Positions 56,999 through 64,000 of a stretch of DNA of 64,000 bases are shown in pieces; position 1 is the stretch's first letter; the number at the start of each line of letters is the position of its first letter. The DNA comes from Rhizobium sp. Root274 (GTDB taxonomy: Bacteria; Pseudomonadota; Alphaproteobacteria; Rhizobiales; Rhizobiaceae), in contig NZ_LMJE01000001.1 of NCBI RefSeq assembly GCF_001429245.1, positions 1,359,564-1,423,563 of the forward strand, written 5' to 3'. The notes beneath the pieces are model-generated. The model searched no databases. It saw only the letters and a list, made by a program, of their open reading frames with translations, and was not told the DNA's origin. The position numbers were made by a program, and so were the translations under genes.

Positions 56999-58099
56999 CC
57001 GCCCGGAGCGCGACAAGCGCGCCATGAGCTGGGCTGTATAGTCGACCATCGGCACGATGCGGGAATAGTTAAGCCGGGTCGGGCCGATTACGCCGACAGC
57101 GCCGACGATGCGGTCCTCGCCGTCCCGGTAAGGGGCAACGATCAGCGACGAGCCAGACAGCGAGAAGAGCTTGTTCTCCGAGCCGATGAAAATGCGAACA
57201 CCCGGGCCGCTTTCGGCCAGATCAAGGATCTCGATCAGGCTTTCCTTGCGCTCGAGATCATCGAAGAGGAGGCGTAGGCGATCGATATCTTCGAGGTCAA
57301 CGAGGCCTTCGAGCAGGTTTGCACGACCGCGCACGATGAGGCGGGTCGGGTTCTGCTCGGCCCCCTCGCCCGACCAGACTGCCAGCCCACGCTTGACGAG
57401 GTCCTGGGAGAGCGTGTCGAGCTCGGAGGCGACCTCGGCCTTCATGCTGTCGATCTGACTGCGCAATTCGCGCAGTGTCTGGCCGGTCAGATTGGCATTG
57501 AGAAAATTCGCGGCTTCGGTGAGCTGCGAGGCGGTGACGCCCGAGGGCAGATCGATGATGCGGTTTTCGACCTGATTGTGTTCACCGACGAGCACGGCGA
57601 GCGCCTTGGTCGGCTCCAGGCGGATGAATTCGACATGTTTGAGGACCGGATCATTCTTCGCCGAGATGACCAAGCCCGCGCCGCGCGACAGGCCCGACAG
57701 CATGCGACTGGCCTCGGTCAGCATAGTTTCGACCGGCTGGTCCGGGCTTGAGGGACGGATCTGGCGTTCGATGCTGTCGCGCTCGGTTTCCGAGAGGTCG
57801 CCGACCTGCATGAAGGCATCGACGAAGAAGCGTAAGCCCGCCTGTGTCGGCAGTCGGCCGGCGCTGACATGGGGGGCGTAAATGAGACCCAAATGCTCGA
57901 GATCGCTCATCACGTTGCGCACGGAAGCGGGCGAGAGCGACATGGGCAGCAGTCGGGAGAGATTGCGTGAGCCGAGGGGATCGCCGGAATCGAGATAGGT
58001 CTCGACGATCCGCCGAAAGACCTCTCTGGAGCGGTCGTCCAGCGATGCTGCAACATCTGCGATGGTCGTGTTGGATGCGGCCATTGTCAGGGCTGGCAT
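56996..58099 (-). CDS. hrcA: heat-inducible transcription repressor HrcA
   Basis: A 367-residue repressor of CIRCE-controlled chaperone genes. The winged-helix part holds DDRSREVFRRIVETYLDSGDPLGSRNLS and LSPASVRNVMSDLEHLGLIY. A GAF-like domain ends in RYGVRLIVRG-type sequence (VRIFIGSENKLFSLSGSSL). The start MPALTM is used; MAASNTT five codons in is an alternative. Its stop codon TAA lies inside the putative target duplication of the adjacent element. It is divergent from rph. Confidence 0.95.
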   Translation of the reverse strand: MPALTMAASNTTIADVAASLDDRSREVFRRIVETYLDSGDPLGSRNLSRLLPMSLSPASVRNVMSDLEHLGLIYAPHVSAGRLPTQAGLRFFVDAFMQVGDLSETERDSIERQIRPSSPDQPVETMLTEASRMLSGLSRGAGLVISAKNDPVLKHVEFIRLEPTKALAVLVGEHNQVENRIIDLPSGVTASQLTEAANFLNANLTGQTLRELRSQIDSMKAEVASELDTLSQDLVKRGLAVWSGEGAEQNPTRLIVRGRANLLEGLVDLEDIDRLRLLFDDLERKESLIEILDLAESGPGVRIFIGSENKLFSLSGSSLIVAPYRDGEDRIVGAVGVIGPTRLNYSRIVPMVDYTAQLMARLSRSGR

Positions 58100-58255
58100 G
58101 ATCTCATTGTTTCCATGGCAAGAATATAGTCATTCGCAGGTGGATGACAAAGGGGTAATTGGCCGGCTGCCCGCCGTTGCAGGACCTGCACATGGTTTTT
58201 CTTTGCAAATACCCGCCGCCGTCCTTAGAAGGCTCTGACAACCCAGGAGATAGCA

Positions 58256-58972
58256 ATGCGGCCATCCGGCAGAAAAACCGACCAAATGCGCAAAGTTTCT
58301 TTCGAGCGCAATTTTTCCAAGCATGCCGAAGGCTCCTGCCTGGTGAAGTTCGGCGATACGCATGTGCTTTGCACCGCGAGCCTGGAAGAAAAGACGCCGC
58401 CATGGCTGCGCAATTCCGGCAAGGGCTGGGTGACGGCGGAATATGGCATGCTGCCGCGCGCGACCGGCGAGCGCATGCGCCGCGAGGCATCCTCGGGCAA
58501 GCAGAGCGGCCGTACCCAGGAAATCCAGCGGTTGATCGGCCGGTCTCTGCGGGCCGTCGTTGATCTCGAAGCGCTCGGCGAGCGGCAGATTTCGATCGAC
58601 TGCGACGTCATCCAGGCGGATGGCGGCACGCGAACGGCGTCGATTACCGGCGCCTTTATTGCGTTGCATGACTGCCTGAAGTGGATGGAAGCCCGCAGCA
58701 TGATTAAGGTCGAGAAGGTCCTCAAAGACCATATCGCCGCCGTTTCCTGCGGGATATTCGCCAATCAGCCGGTGATCGACCTCGATTATCTGGAAGACTC
58801 CGCAGCCGAAACCGATGCGAACTTCGTCATGACAGGCTCCGGCGGCATCGTCGAGATCCAGGGCACCGCCGAAGGCAAGCCGTTCAGCCAGGACGAATTC
58901 CTGACGCTGCTGGGTCTCGCCCGCAACGGGATTGACGAACTGGTGGCGCTGCAGAAGCAGGCGATTGCCTGA
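58256..58972 (+). CDS. rph: ribonuclease PH
   Basis: A 238-residue phosphorolytic 3'-exoribonuclease that trims tRNA precursors. [20 protein letters not shown] begins the family signature; [15 protein letters not shown] and [16 protein letters not shown] form the active region; [13 protein letters not shown] ends it. AGGAGAT lies before the start. It is divergent from hrcA, as in many proteobacteria. Confidence 0.97.
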   Translation: MRPSGRKTDQMRKVSFERNFSKHAEGSCLVKFGDTHVLCTASLEEKTPPWLRNSGKGWVTAEYGMLPRATGERMRREASSGKQSGRTQEIQRLIGRSLRAVVDLEALGERQISIDCDVIQADGGTRTASITGAFIALHDCLKWMEARSMIKVEKVLKDHIAAVSCGIFANQPVIDLDYLEDSAAETDANFVMTGSGGIVEIQGTAEGKPFSQDEFLTLLGLARNGIDELVALQKQAIA

Positions 58973-58984
58973 AGGCAGGAAAGC

Positions 58985-59392
58985 ATGATCGAAGGCGTTC
59001 TCGAAACCGCCCTTTATGTGGACGATCTGGACAAGGCCGAAACCTTCTATGGTGGGGTGCTGGGACTTGAGACGATCCAACGGAACGGCAATCGCCACAT
59101 TTTTTACCGCTGCGGATCCGGCATACTGCTGATTTTCAACGGTGTGGAAACGCTGAAACCCTTGCCGCCCGGCTCACTGGACGTGCCGAGACACGGCACG
59201 ACCGGGCCCGGCCATGCCTGTTTCCGCGTCACCGGGAATGATCTCGACGCCATGGCGGACAAGCTGAAGAATGCCGGCATTCCCCTGGAATCGACCGTCA
59301 CCTGGCCGAACGGCGCCCGATCGATCTATTTCCGCGATCCGGCGGGAAACAGCCTGGAATGCGCCGATCCCCGCCTGTGGGATCTCGAATAG
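58985..59392 (+). CDS. VOC-family protein between rph and rdgB
   Basis: A 135-residue protein with the glyoxalase/VOC fold. It has [23 protein letters not shown] at the start, [17 protein letters not shown] in the middle and [17 protein letters not shown] at the end, with the ending Glu as a metal-ligand position. The substrate is unknown. It is the second gene after rph, 12 bases apart, and precedes rdgB by 10, so it is probably in an operon with them. Confidence 0.85.
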   Translation: MIEGVLETALYVDDLDKAETFYGGVLGLETIQRNGNRHIFYRCGSGILLIFNGVETLKPLPPGSLDVPRHGTTGPGHACFRVTGNDLDAMADKLKNAGIPLESTVTWPNGARSIYFRDPAGNSLECADPRLWDLE

Positions 59393-59402
59393 GACATTCA
59401 CT

Positions 59403-60047
59403 ATGCGCAAGCTCGACACACGCACCATCGTTGTTGCCAGCCACAATGCCGGCAAGATCGCCGAAATCGCCGACCTGATCGGCCCCTTTGGGTTCTCCGC
59501 CAAGTCGGCGAAGGATCTCAACTTCGTCGAACCCGACGAGACGGGCACGACCTTCGAGGAGAATGCGGCGATCAAGGCGCTGGCCTCGGCCAAGGCTTCG
59601 GGACTTCCCGCCCTCTCCGACGACAGTGGTCTTGTCATCGACGCTCTCGACGGCGCGCCTGGCGTCTACACGGCCAATTGGGCCGAGCGCGAGGACGGGA
59701 CACGCGATTTTCCTTGGGCGATGGGGAAGGTGGAAAAGGCGCTTGCCGAGCGCGGCGCGACGGAACCCGCCCAGCGGACCGCCCGCTTCGTCAGCGTGCT
59801 CTGCCTTGCTTGGCCGGATGGCCATACTGAATTTTTCCGGGGCGAGATCGAGGGCGTCGTTGCTTGGCCGCCGCGCGGGACGGCGGGCTTTGGCTATGAT
59901 CCGATCTTCCAGCCGGAGGGCCATGCGCGCACCTTTGGCGAGATGACGGCAGATGAAAAGCACGGCTGGAAGCCGGGCGACCCGGAAGCCCTGTCGCACC
60001 GGGCGCGGGCGTTCAAGCTGTTCGTCGAAACCTGCCTGGAGGCATGA
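59403..60047 (+). CDS. rdgB: RdgB/HAM1 dITP/XTP pyrophosphatase
   Basis: A 214-residue house-cleaning nucleotide pyrophosphatase that hydrolyses (d)ITP and XTP. It begins [21 protein letters not shown] (Lys and Asn substrate site) and has [20 protein letters not shown], with catalytic acidic residues, and the [13 protein letters not shown] segment. The start is the ATG at 59403. Its stop is followed by a TTG start of hemW three bases on. Confidence 0.95.
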   Translation: MRKLDTRTIVVASHNAGKIAEIADLIGPFGFSAKSAKDLNFVEPDETGTTFEENAAIKALASAKASGLPALSDDSGLVIDALDGAPGVYTANWAEREDGTRDFPWAMGKVEKALAERGATEPAQRTARFVSVLCLAWPDGHTEFFRGEIEGVVAWPPRGTAGFGYDPIFQPEGHARTFGEMTADEKHGWKPGDPEALSHRARAFKLFVETCLEA

Positions 60048-60050
60048 GCT

Positions 60051-61232
60051 TTGACCGACAGGTCGTCCACGCTTTTGCCCGACACGGGAGAGCCCGGTTT
60101 CGGGGTCTATATCCATTGGCCGTTCTGTGCGGCCAAATGTCCTTACTGTGACTTCAACAGCCATGTGCGCCACCAGCCGGTGGATCAGGCGCGTTTCGTC
60201 CAGGCCTTCCTCACCGAAATGAAGACGATGCGGGCGCTGTCGGGACCGAAGACGGTGACCAGCGTGTTCATGGGCGGTGGCACGCCATCACTGATGGATC
60301 CTTCGACCGTCGGCGCCATTCTGGACGGCATTGCCTCGACCTGGCATGTGCCCGACGGTATCGAGATCACCATGGAGGCCAATCCCTCCAGCGTCGAGGC
60401 GACGCGCTTTCACGGCTATCGCGCCGCCGGCGTCAACCGCGTGTCGATGGGCGTTCAGGCGCTGAACGATGCGGATCTCCGCTTCCTTGGGCGGCTGCAT
60501 GACGTGGCCGATGCGCTGAAAGCCATCCGGCTAGCGCGGGAGATCTTTCCGCGTATGTCCTTCGACCTGATCTATGCTCGGCCGAACCAGACGGTGGAGG
60601 CTTGGGAGCGCGAGTTGAAGGAGGCGATCTCCTATGCGGTCGATCACCTGTCGCTCTATCAACTGACGATCGAGGAAGGCACCGCCTTTTACGGGCTGCA
60701 CAAGGCCGGCAAGCTGATCGTGCCGGACGAGGAGCAGGCGGCGACGCTTTACGAGGCGACGCAGGAGATTACCGCACGCGAGGGCATGCCGGCCTATGAG
60801 GTTTCCAACCATGCGCGGCCGGGCGCCGAGAGCCGGCATAATCTCACCTATTGGCGTTACGGCGATTATGCCGGGATCGGCCCGGGGGCGCATGGGCGGC
60901 TGACGCAGGGGCGATTGAAGATCGCGACGGCAGCGCAGAAGCATCCGGAGACCTGGCTCTCCGCCGTCGAGCAGGATGGCCACGGGATCGTCGATCGGGA
61001 GGATCTCGACAACGAGGCCCAGGCTGACGAATTGCTGATGATGGGACTTCGGCTGCGCGAGGGTGTCGATCTCGCCCGCTGGCAACAGCTCTCCGGTCGT
61101 GATCCGGACCCGGACAAGGAGCAGTTCCTGCTGGAACAGGGCTTCATCGAGCGGCTGGGCAATTCCCGCCTGCGCTGCACGCCGGCAGGCATGCTGATCC
61201 TGAACGCCGTGGTGGCCGATCTCGCCTGCTGA
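60051..61232 (+). CDS. hemW: heme chaperone HemW (radical SAM)
   Basis: A 393-residue radical-SAM family protein. The cluster motif CAAKCPYCDF holds C26, C30 and C33. FMGGGTPSLM and NRVSMGVQAL are family signatures. HemW inserts heme into respiratory enzymes, unlike the related HemN. The start is TTG 60051 with GGAGG eight bases before it; the nearby ATG at 60043 is out of frame. It is the fourth gene from rph. Confidence 0.9.
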   Translation: MTDRSSTLLPDTGEPGFGVYIHWPFCAAKCPYCDFNSHVRHQPVDQARFVQAFLTEMKTMRALSGPKTVTSVFMGGGTPSLMDPSTVGAILDGIASTWHVPDGIEITMEANPSSVEATRFHGYRAAGVNRVSMGVQALNDADLRFLGRLHDVADALKAIRLAREIFPRMSFDLIYARPNQTVEAWERELKEAISYAVDHLSLYQLTIEEGTAFYGLHKAGKLIVPDEEQAATLYEATQEITAREGMPAYEVSNHARPGAESRHNLTYWRYGDYAGIGPGAHGRLTQGRLKIATAAQKHPETWLSAVEQDGHGIVDREDLDNEAQADELLMMGLRLREGVDLARWQQLSGRDPDPDKEQFLLEQGFIERLGNSRLRCTPAGMLILNAVVADLAC

Positions 61233-61248
61233 AACGAAGGAGAGTGTC

Positions 61249-62007
61249 ATGCCTGTCGATGATGCCTTTGCCCGACATGACATGGCTGTCCTGTATGATG
61301 CCTTCAACAGTCACGGGGACGACAAAGCCTTTTATCTCGGCCTTGCGGACACGCCTTGCCGGGTGCTCGACATCGGCTGCGGCACTGGATCGATCGGGCT
61401 GGCGCTCGCCGATCTTGGGCACGCGGTGACAGGTCTCGATCCCGCACCCGGCATGCTGGCGGTGGCGCGGAGCAAGGACATGGGCCACCGTGTGCACTGG
61501 GTTGAGGGAAGTGCGCTCGACCCCAGACTATCTCTCGACGAAAAGTTCGATCTGGTGATCATGACCGGTCATGTTTTTCAGGTGTTTCTCGACGATGCCG
61601 AAACGCGAGCGATGCTGGATTTTGTTCGGCGGCATCTGGCGCCCGAGGGGCGGTTGGTGTTCGAGAGCCGCAATCCGCTTGCGCGGGCGTGGGACCACTG
61701 GACGGAAGGCGAGACGCGCGAGTTTCGGGATGTCGACGGGATTGGGCCGGTCGAAGTATTCTACCAGGTGAAGGCGATCGAGGGCGAGCATGTCACCTTC
61801 GATGCCGTGTTCACGCTTCTGGAAACTAGCGAAAGGCGGTTAAGCGAGAGCCGGTTGCGGTTTGCGGACCGCGAGACCATTGGTCGATTGCTGACGGAAG
61901 CGGGTTTTGCGGCGACAGACTGGCTCGGTGATTTCGACGGCAGCCCCTCTTCCGCGACCAGCCCTGAAATCATTCCCGTCGCCAGGGTTCAGGCCAGGCC
62001 CGCGTGA
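61249..62007 (+). CDS. class I SAM-dependent methyltransferase
   Basis: A 252-residue methyltransferase. The SAM-binding motif is VLDIGCGTGSIGLALADLG, then TGLDPAPGMLAVAR and the FDLVIMTGHVFQVFLDD strand. The HLAPEGRLVFESRNP post-motif is typical. The substrate is not evident; the C-terminal part may bind a small molecule. It is the last gene of the rph-hemW direction. Its last 19 bases overlap the convergent next gene. Confidence 0.85.
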   Translation: MPVDDAFARHDMAVLYDAFNSHGDDKAFYLGLADTPCRVLDIGCGTGSIGLALADLGHAVTGLDPAPGMLAVARSKDMGHRVHWVEGSALDPRLSLDEKFDLVIMTGHVFQVFLDDAETRAMLDFVRRHLAPEGRLVFESRNPLARAWDHWTEGETREFRDVDGIGPVEVFYQVKAIEGEHVTFDAVFTLLETSERRLSESRLRFADRETIGRLLTEAGFAATDWLGDFDGSPSSATSPEIIPVARVQARPA

Positions 62008-62579
62008 AGATAGAGCCAGGTGGTCGGTTCGCCGTCAAAGGCGCCGCCTGAGACAGTTTCGATGTCGATCTCGGTGAAGCCGGCGGGCCGGCAGAGTGCT
62101 TCCAGTTCCTCTTGAGAAGGCCTGTTGTAGTAGCGTCCGAGGCGGTCGAGCCCCTCCGCTCCGCCCGCCTTGAAGCTGGCATAGAAGCGCCCGCCGGGGC
62201 GCAGCGCCCTGATGATGCGGCCAAGGACATCCGGAAGATCGTTGCGCGGGACGTGCAGAAGGCAGGCATTGGCCCAGATGCCGTCGAATTCCGCTTCGTA
62301 TCCCAGCTGCTGGAATGGCAGGACCAGAACCGGGCGTCCCAACCTTCGCTCGGCTTCGGATGCCATGGCGGCTGATCCATCCGAGGGGGTGACATCGAAA
62401 CCGCGCGCGAGCAAGGCCTCGCTGTCGCCGCCTGCGCCGCAACCGAGTTCCAGAATGCGGGCACCCGCTGGCAGACGCTCGATGAAACGGATCATCTGCG
62501 GTTCGGGCAGACGCCTGTCACGCGCCGCATAGAGGGCGGCGTTCTCGTCATAGAAGCGAAGGGAAGGATCGCCGGTCAT
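61989..62579 (-). CDS. class I SAM-dependent methyltransferase (TehB-like)
   Basis: A 196-residue methyltransferase. It has the LELGCGAGGDSEALLARGFDVTPSD motif I and FDGIWANACLLHVPRNDLPDVLG. The length and the LHV segment recall the tellurite-resistance methyltransferase group, but the substrate cannot be named. It follows dnaA on the same strand after a terminator, and its end overlaps the convergent methyltransferase gene. Confidence 0.85.
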   Translation of the reverse strand: MTGDPSLRFYDENAALYAARDRRLPEPQMIRFIERLPAGARILELGCGAGGDSEALLARGFDVTPSDGSAAMASEAERRLGRPVLVLPFQQLGYEAEFDGIWANACLLHVPRNDLPDVLGRIIRALRPGGRFYASFKAGGAEGLDRLGRYYNRPSQEELEALCRPAGFTEIDIETVSGGAFDGEPTTWLYLHAGLA

Positions 62580-62597
62580 GGGATCTGCTCAAAAAGA

Positions 62598-62621
62598 AAG
62601 GCCGGCTTGGGAGCCGGCCTT
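62598..62621 (-). terminator. terminator after dnaA
   Basis: AAGGCCGGCT and AGCCGGCCTT form a 10-bp stem around TGGG. On the minus strand TTTCTTTTT follows. It is 12 bases past the dnaA stop and separates it from the methyltransferase gene. Confidence 0.8.
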
Positions 62622-62632
62622 GATATGTCGTC

Positions 62633-64000
62633 TTATTCGTTGATCAGGCGTCGCAGCAGTTCGATTTCCTGCGACAGCTTCTGATCGGCGGAGATCAGCT
62701 CCTCGATCTTGCGCACGGCATGCAGCACCGTGGTGTGATCGCGCCCGCCGAAGCGGCGGCCGATTTCGGGGAAGGAGCGCGGGGTCAGCGTCTTCGACAG
62801 ATACATGGCGATCTGGCGCGGCTTGACGATGACGCGGGTGCGGCGGTTAGAGACCAGTTCCTGGCGCGACACATTATAGTGACGGGCGACGACGCGCTGG
62901 ATGTCTTCGATGCGGACGCGCTTCTGGTCGCCGGCGCCGACGAGGTGGGCGAGCAGTTCGTCGACGCGTTCGATTGACAGGTTCGGCTCGAAGGAGCGGC
63001 GGAACAGCAGCTGGTTGAAGGCACCTTCCAGATCACGGCCGCTGCTGGTGATGTTGCGGGCAACATGCTCGAGAATATCGGAGGGGATATCGAGCGACGG
63101 ATCGTCCTTGCGGGCGGCCTCCAGACGCGATTTCATCATGTCGAGGCGCATCTCGTAATCAGGCGCTTCCATCTCGATCGCAACGCCACCCTGGAGACGC
63201 GAGCGGACGCGCGGATCAAGCGATTCCAGTTCCCACGGCGCGCGGTCGGCGGCGACGACGACCTGCTTGGCGCTGTCGAGCAGCATGTTGAGGAGATGGC
63301 AGAACTCGTGCTGGATCATCTTGCCCTGCAGGAACTGCATGTCGTCGATGATGAGGAGGTCGATGTTGCGCAGCGAGTCCTTCAACGTCAGGGCATCGTT
63401 GTCGCGGATGGCAGTGGCGAAGCGCCACATGAAATATTCGGCGGTCAGATAGACGACGCGGGGTGCGCGCGGGCTATGAACAGCGGCATTGGCGATTGCC
63501 TGCAGAAGATGGGTCTTGCCGAGGCCAACCGAGGAATGGATGAAAAGCGGGTTGAAGCGCACGGCGCCGGCGCCGGCTTCGGCAATCGTCTTGGCGGCGG
63601 CGAGTGCCACACGGTTCGATGCGCCTTCGACGAAGCCATCAAAGGTATAGCGGCTATCGAGGGGCGAGCCGAAAAGCGGGCTTGCGGTGCTGGCGGCGCG
63701 ACCGGTGACGGAGGACGGACCGGCAGGAGAGGCGATCTGGCCGATGTGCTGCGGACCCGGCTTGCGGCTGGCCGCCTGCTGCGGGGCGGGCTCTGCACCT
63801 GGCTGACGCTCGTCGAGGGCCGGGCCACGGATGTTGCGGCTTGCGCTGCGCACCATGATCTCGACTTTGAGGATCGACGGATCCTCGGCCTGGAAGATCG
63901 TGGTGATGAGATCGAGATAGCGGTTGTTGATCCACGACTTCAGGAAGGTCGTCGGGACTGTCAGGCGCACCACGCTCTTGGAGGCGGAGTGCAGCTTCAG
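62633..64000 (-). CDS. dnaA: chromosomal replication initiator DnaA (5' end cut by window edge)
   Basis: The 3' part (about 456 codons) of DnaA. The visible N-terminal edge is [20 protein letters not shown]. The AAA+ domain carries [15 protein letters not shown] (Walker A) and [11 protein letters not shown] (Walker B). The C-terminal DNA-binding part holds [29 protein letters not shown] and the box-binding [19 protein letters not shown]. It initiates replication at oriC, which is not in this window. Frame continues beyond base 64000, so the start lies outside. Confidence 0.97.
   Translation of the reverse strand: MKLHSASKSVVRLTVPTTFLKSWINNRYLDLITTIFQAEDPSILKVEIMVRSASRNIRGPALDERQPGAEPAPQQAASRKPGPQHIGQIASPAGPSSVTGRAASTASPLFGSPLDSRYTFDGFVEGASNRVALAAAKTIAEAGAGAVRFNPLFIHSSVGLGKTHLLQAIANAAVHSPRAPRVVYLTAEYFMWRFATAIRDNDALTLKDSLRNIDLLIIDDMQFLQGKMIQHEFCHLLNMLLDSAKQVVVAADRAPWELESLDPRVRSRLQGGVAIEMEAPDYEMRLDMMKSRLEAARKDDPSLDIPSDILEHVARNITSSGRDLEGAFNQLLFRRSFEPNLSIERVDELLAHLVGAGDQKRVRIEDIQRVVARHYNVSRQELVSNRRTRVIVKPRQIAMYLSKTLTPRSFPEIGRRFGGRDHTTVLHAVRKIEELISADQKLSQEIELLRRLINE

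Noticed and set aside
62580..64000. oriC beside dnaA
   Set aside because: Only the 3' part of dnaA and a terminator are present, with no cluster of DnaA boxes; in related bacteria the origin lies elsewhere, near hemE.

Overview
The window is a contiguous, GC-rich, densely coded chromosomal segment of an alphaproteobacterium of the Rhizobiales, most likely family Rhizobiaceae (Rhizobium/Agrobacterium/Sinorhizobium relatives). The grounds are gene content and order: olsA-miaB-phoH-ybeY-tlyC-lnt-praR-metK-trmB, glnD-mutS-malic enzyme-olsB, the lptC-lptA-lptB-rpoN-hpf-ptsN run, and a DnaA with rhizobial-type sequence at the right edge. The order is recalled from Sinorhizobium meliloti-type genomes; no search was run. 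I found no rRNA, tRNA, CRISPR array, intact IS element, prophage or plasmid gene.

Layout. 1-521 is non-coding and holds intergenic palindromic repeats. 522-4306 carries a DMT permease, a HAD nucleotidase, an exported EF-hand protein and a LOG-family protein. 4447-9527 is a housekeeping block: dapD, dapE, a membrane protein, then def-fmt-truA on the minus strand. 9604-12739 holds two adjacent globin-coupled chemoreceptors lying between def and rmuC. rmuC, a ribokinase-type sugar kinase, a Cache chemoreceptor with a CheR/CheB-docking tail, a nucleoside hydrolase and an Hsp20-DUF1150 pair follow to 19726.

19770-33359 is a long minus-strand block read from right to left: trpS, a universal stress protein, an NfuA-like protein, tsaB, rimI, a Fur/Mur regulator, olsA, miaB, phoH, ybeY, tlyC, lnt, praR, metK, trmB. 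It joins tRNA/rRNA maturation, envelope lipid and lipoprotein synthesis, and SAM supply. 33516-35152 looks like a small accessory insert (an AT-richer orphan membrane protein, a VOC protein, an exported M15-type peptidase) before murJ-glnD-mutS. The NADP malic enzyme, a LysR regulator, a small unknown protein, olsB, lspA, two RNA methyltransferases, lapA and ihfB follow to 50510.

50840-55934 is the plus-strand LPS-transport/sigma-54 locus. grpE and hrcA (minus) are separated by a 261-bp MITE-like element. rph, a VOC protein, rdgB, hemW and two methyltransferases lead to dnaA, which is cut by the window edge. Most of the window is core genome. The least ordinary items are the MITE-like element whose target duplication contains the hrcA stop codon, a near-perfect 22-bp operator-like palindrome on the metK promoter, the paired heme-globin chemoreceptors, the possible SD-sequestering leader of the Hsp20-DUF1150 pair, and the trpS-murJ insert. 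I did not find convincing evidence for a wholly new multi-gene system.
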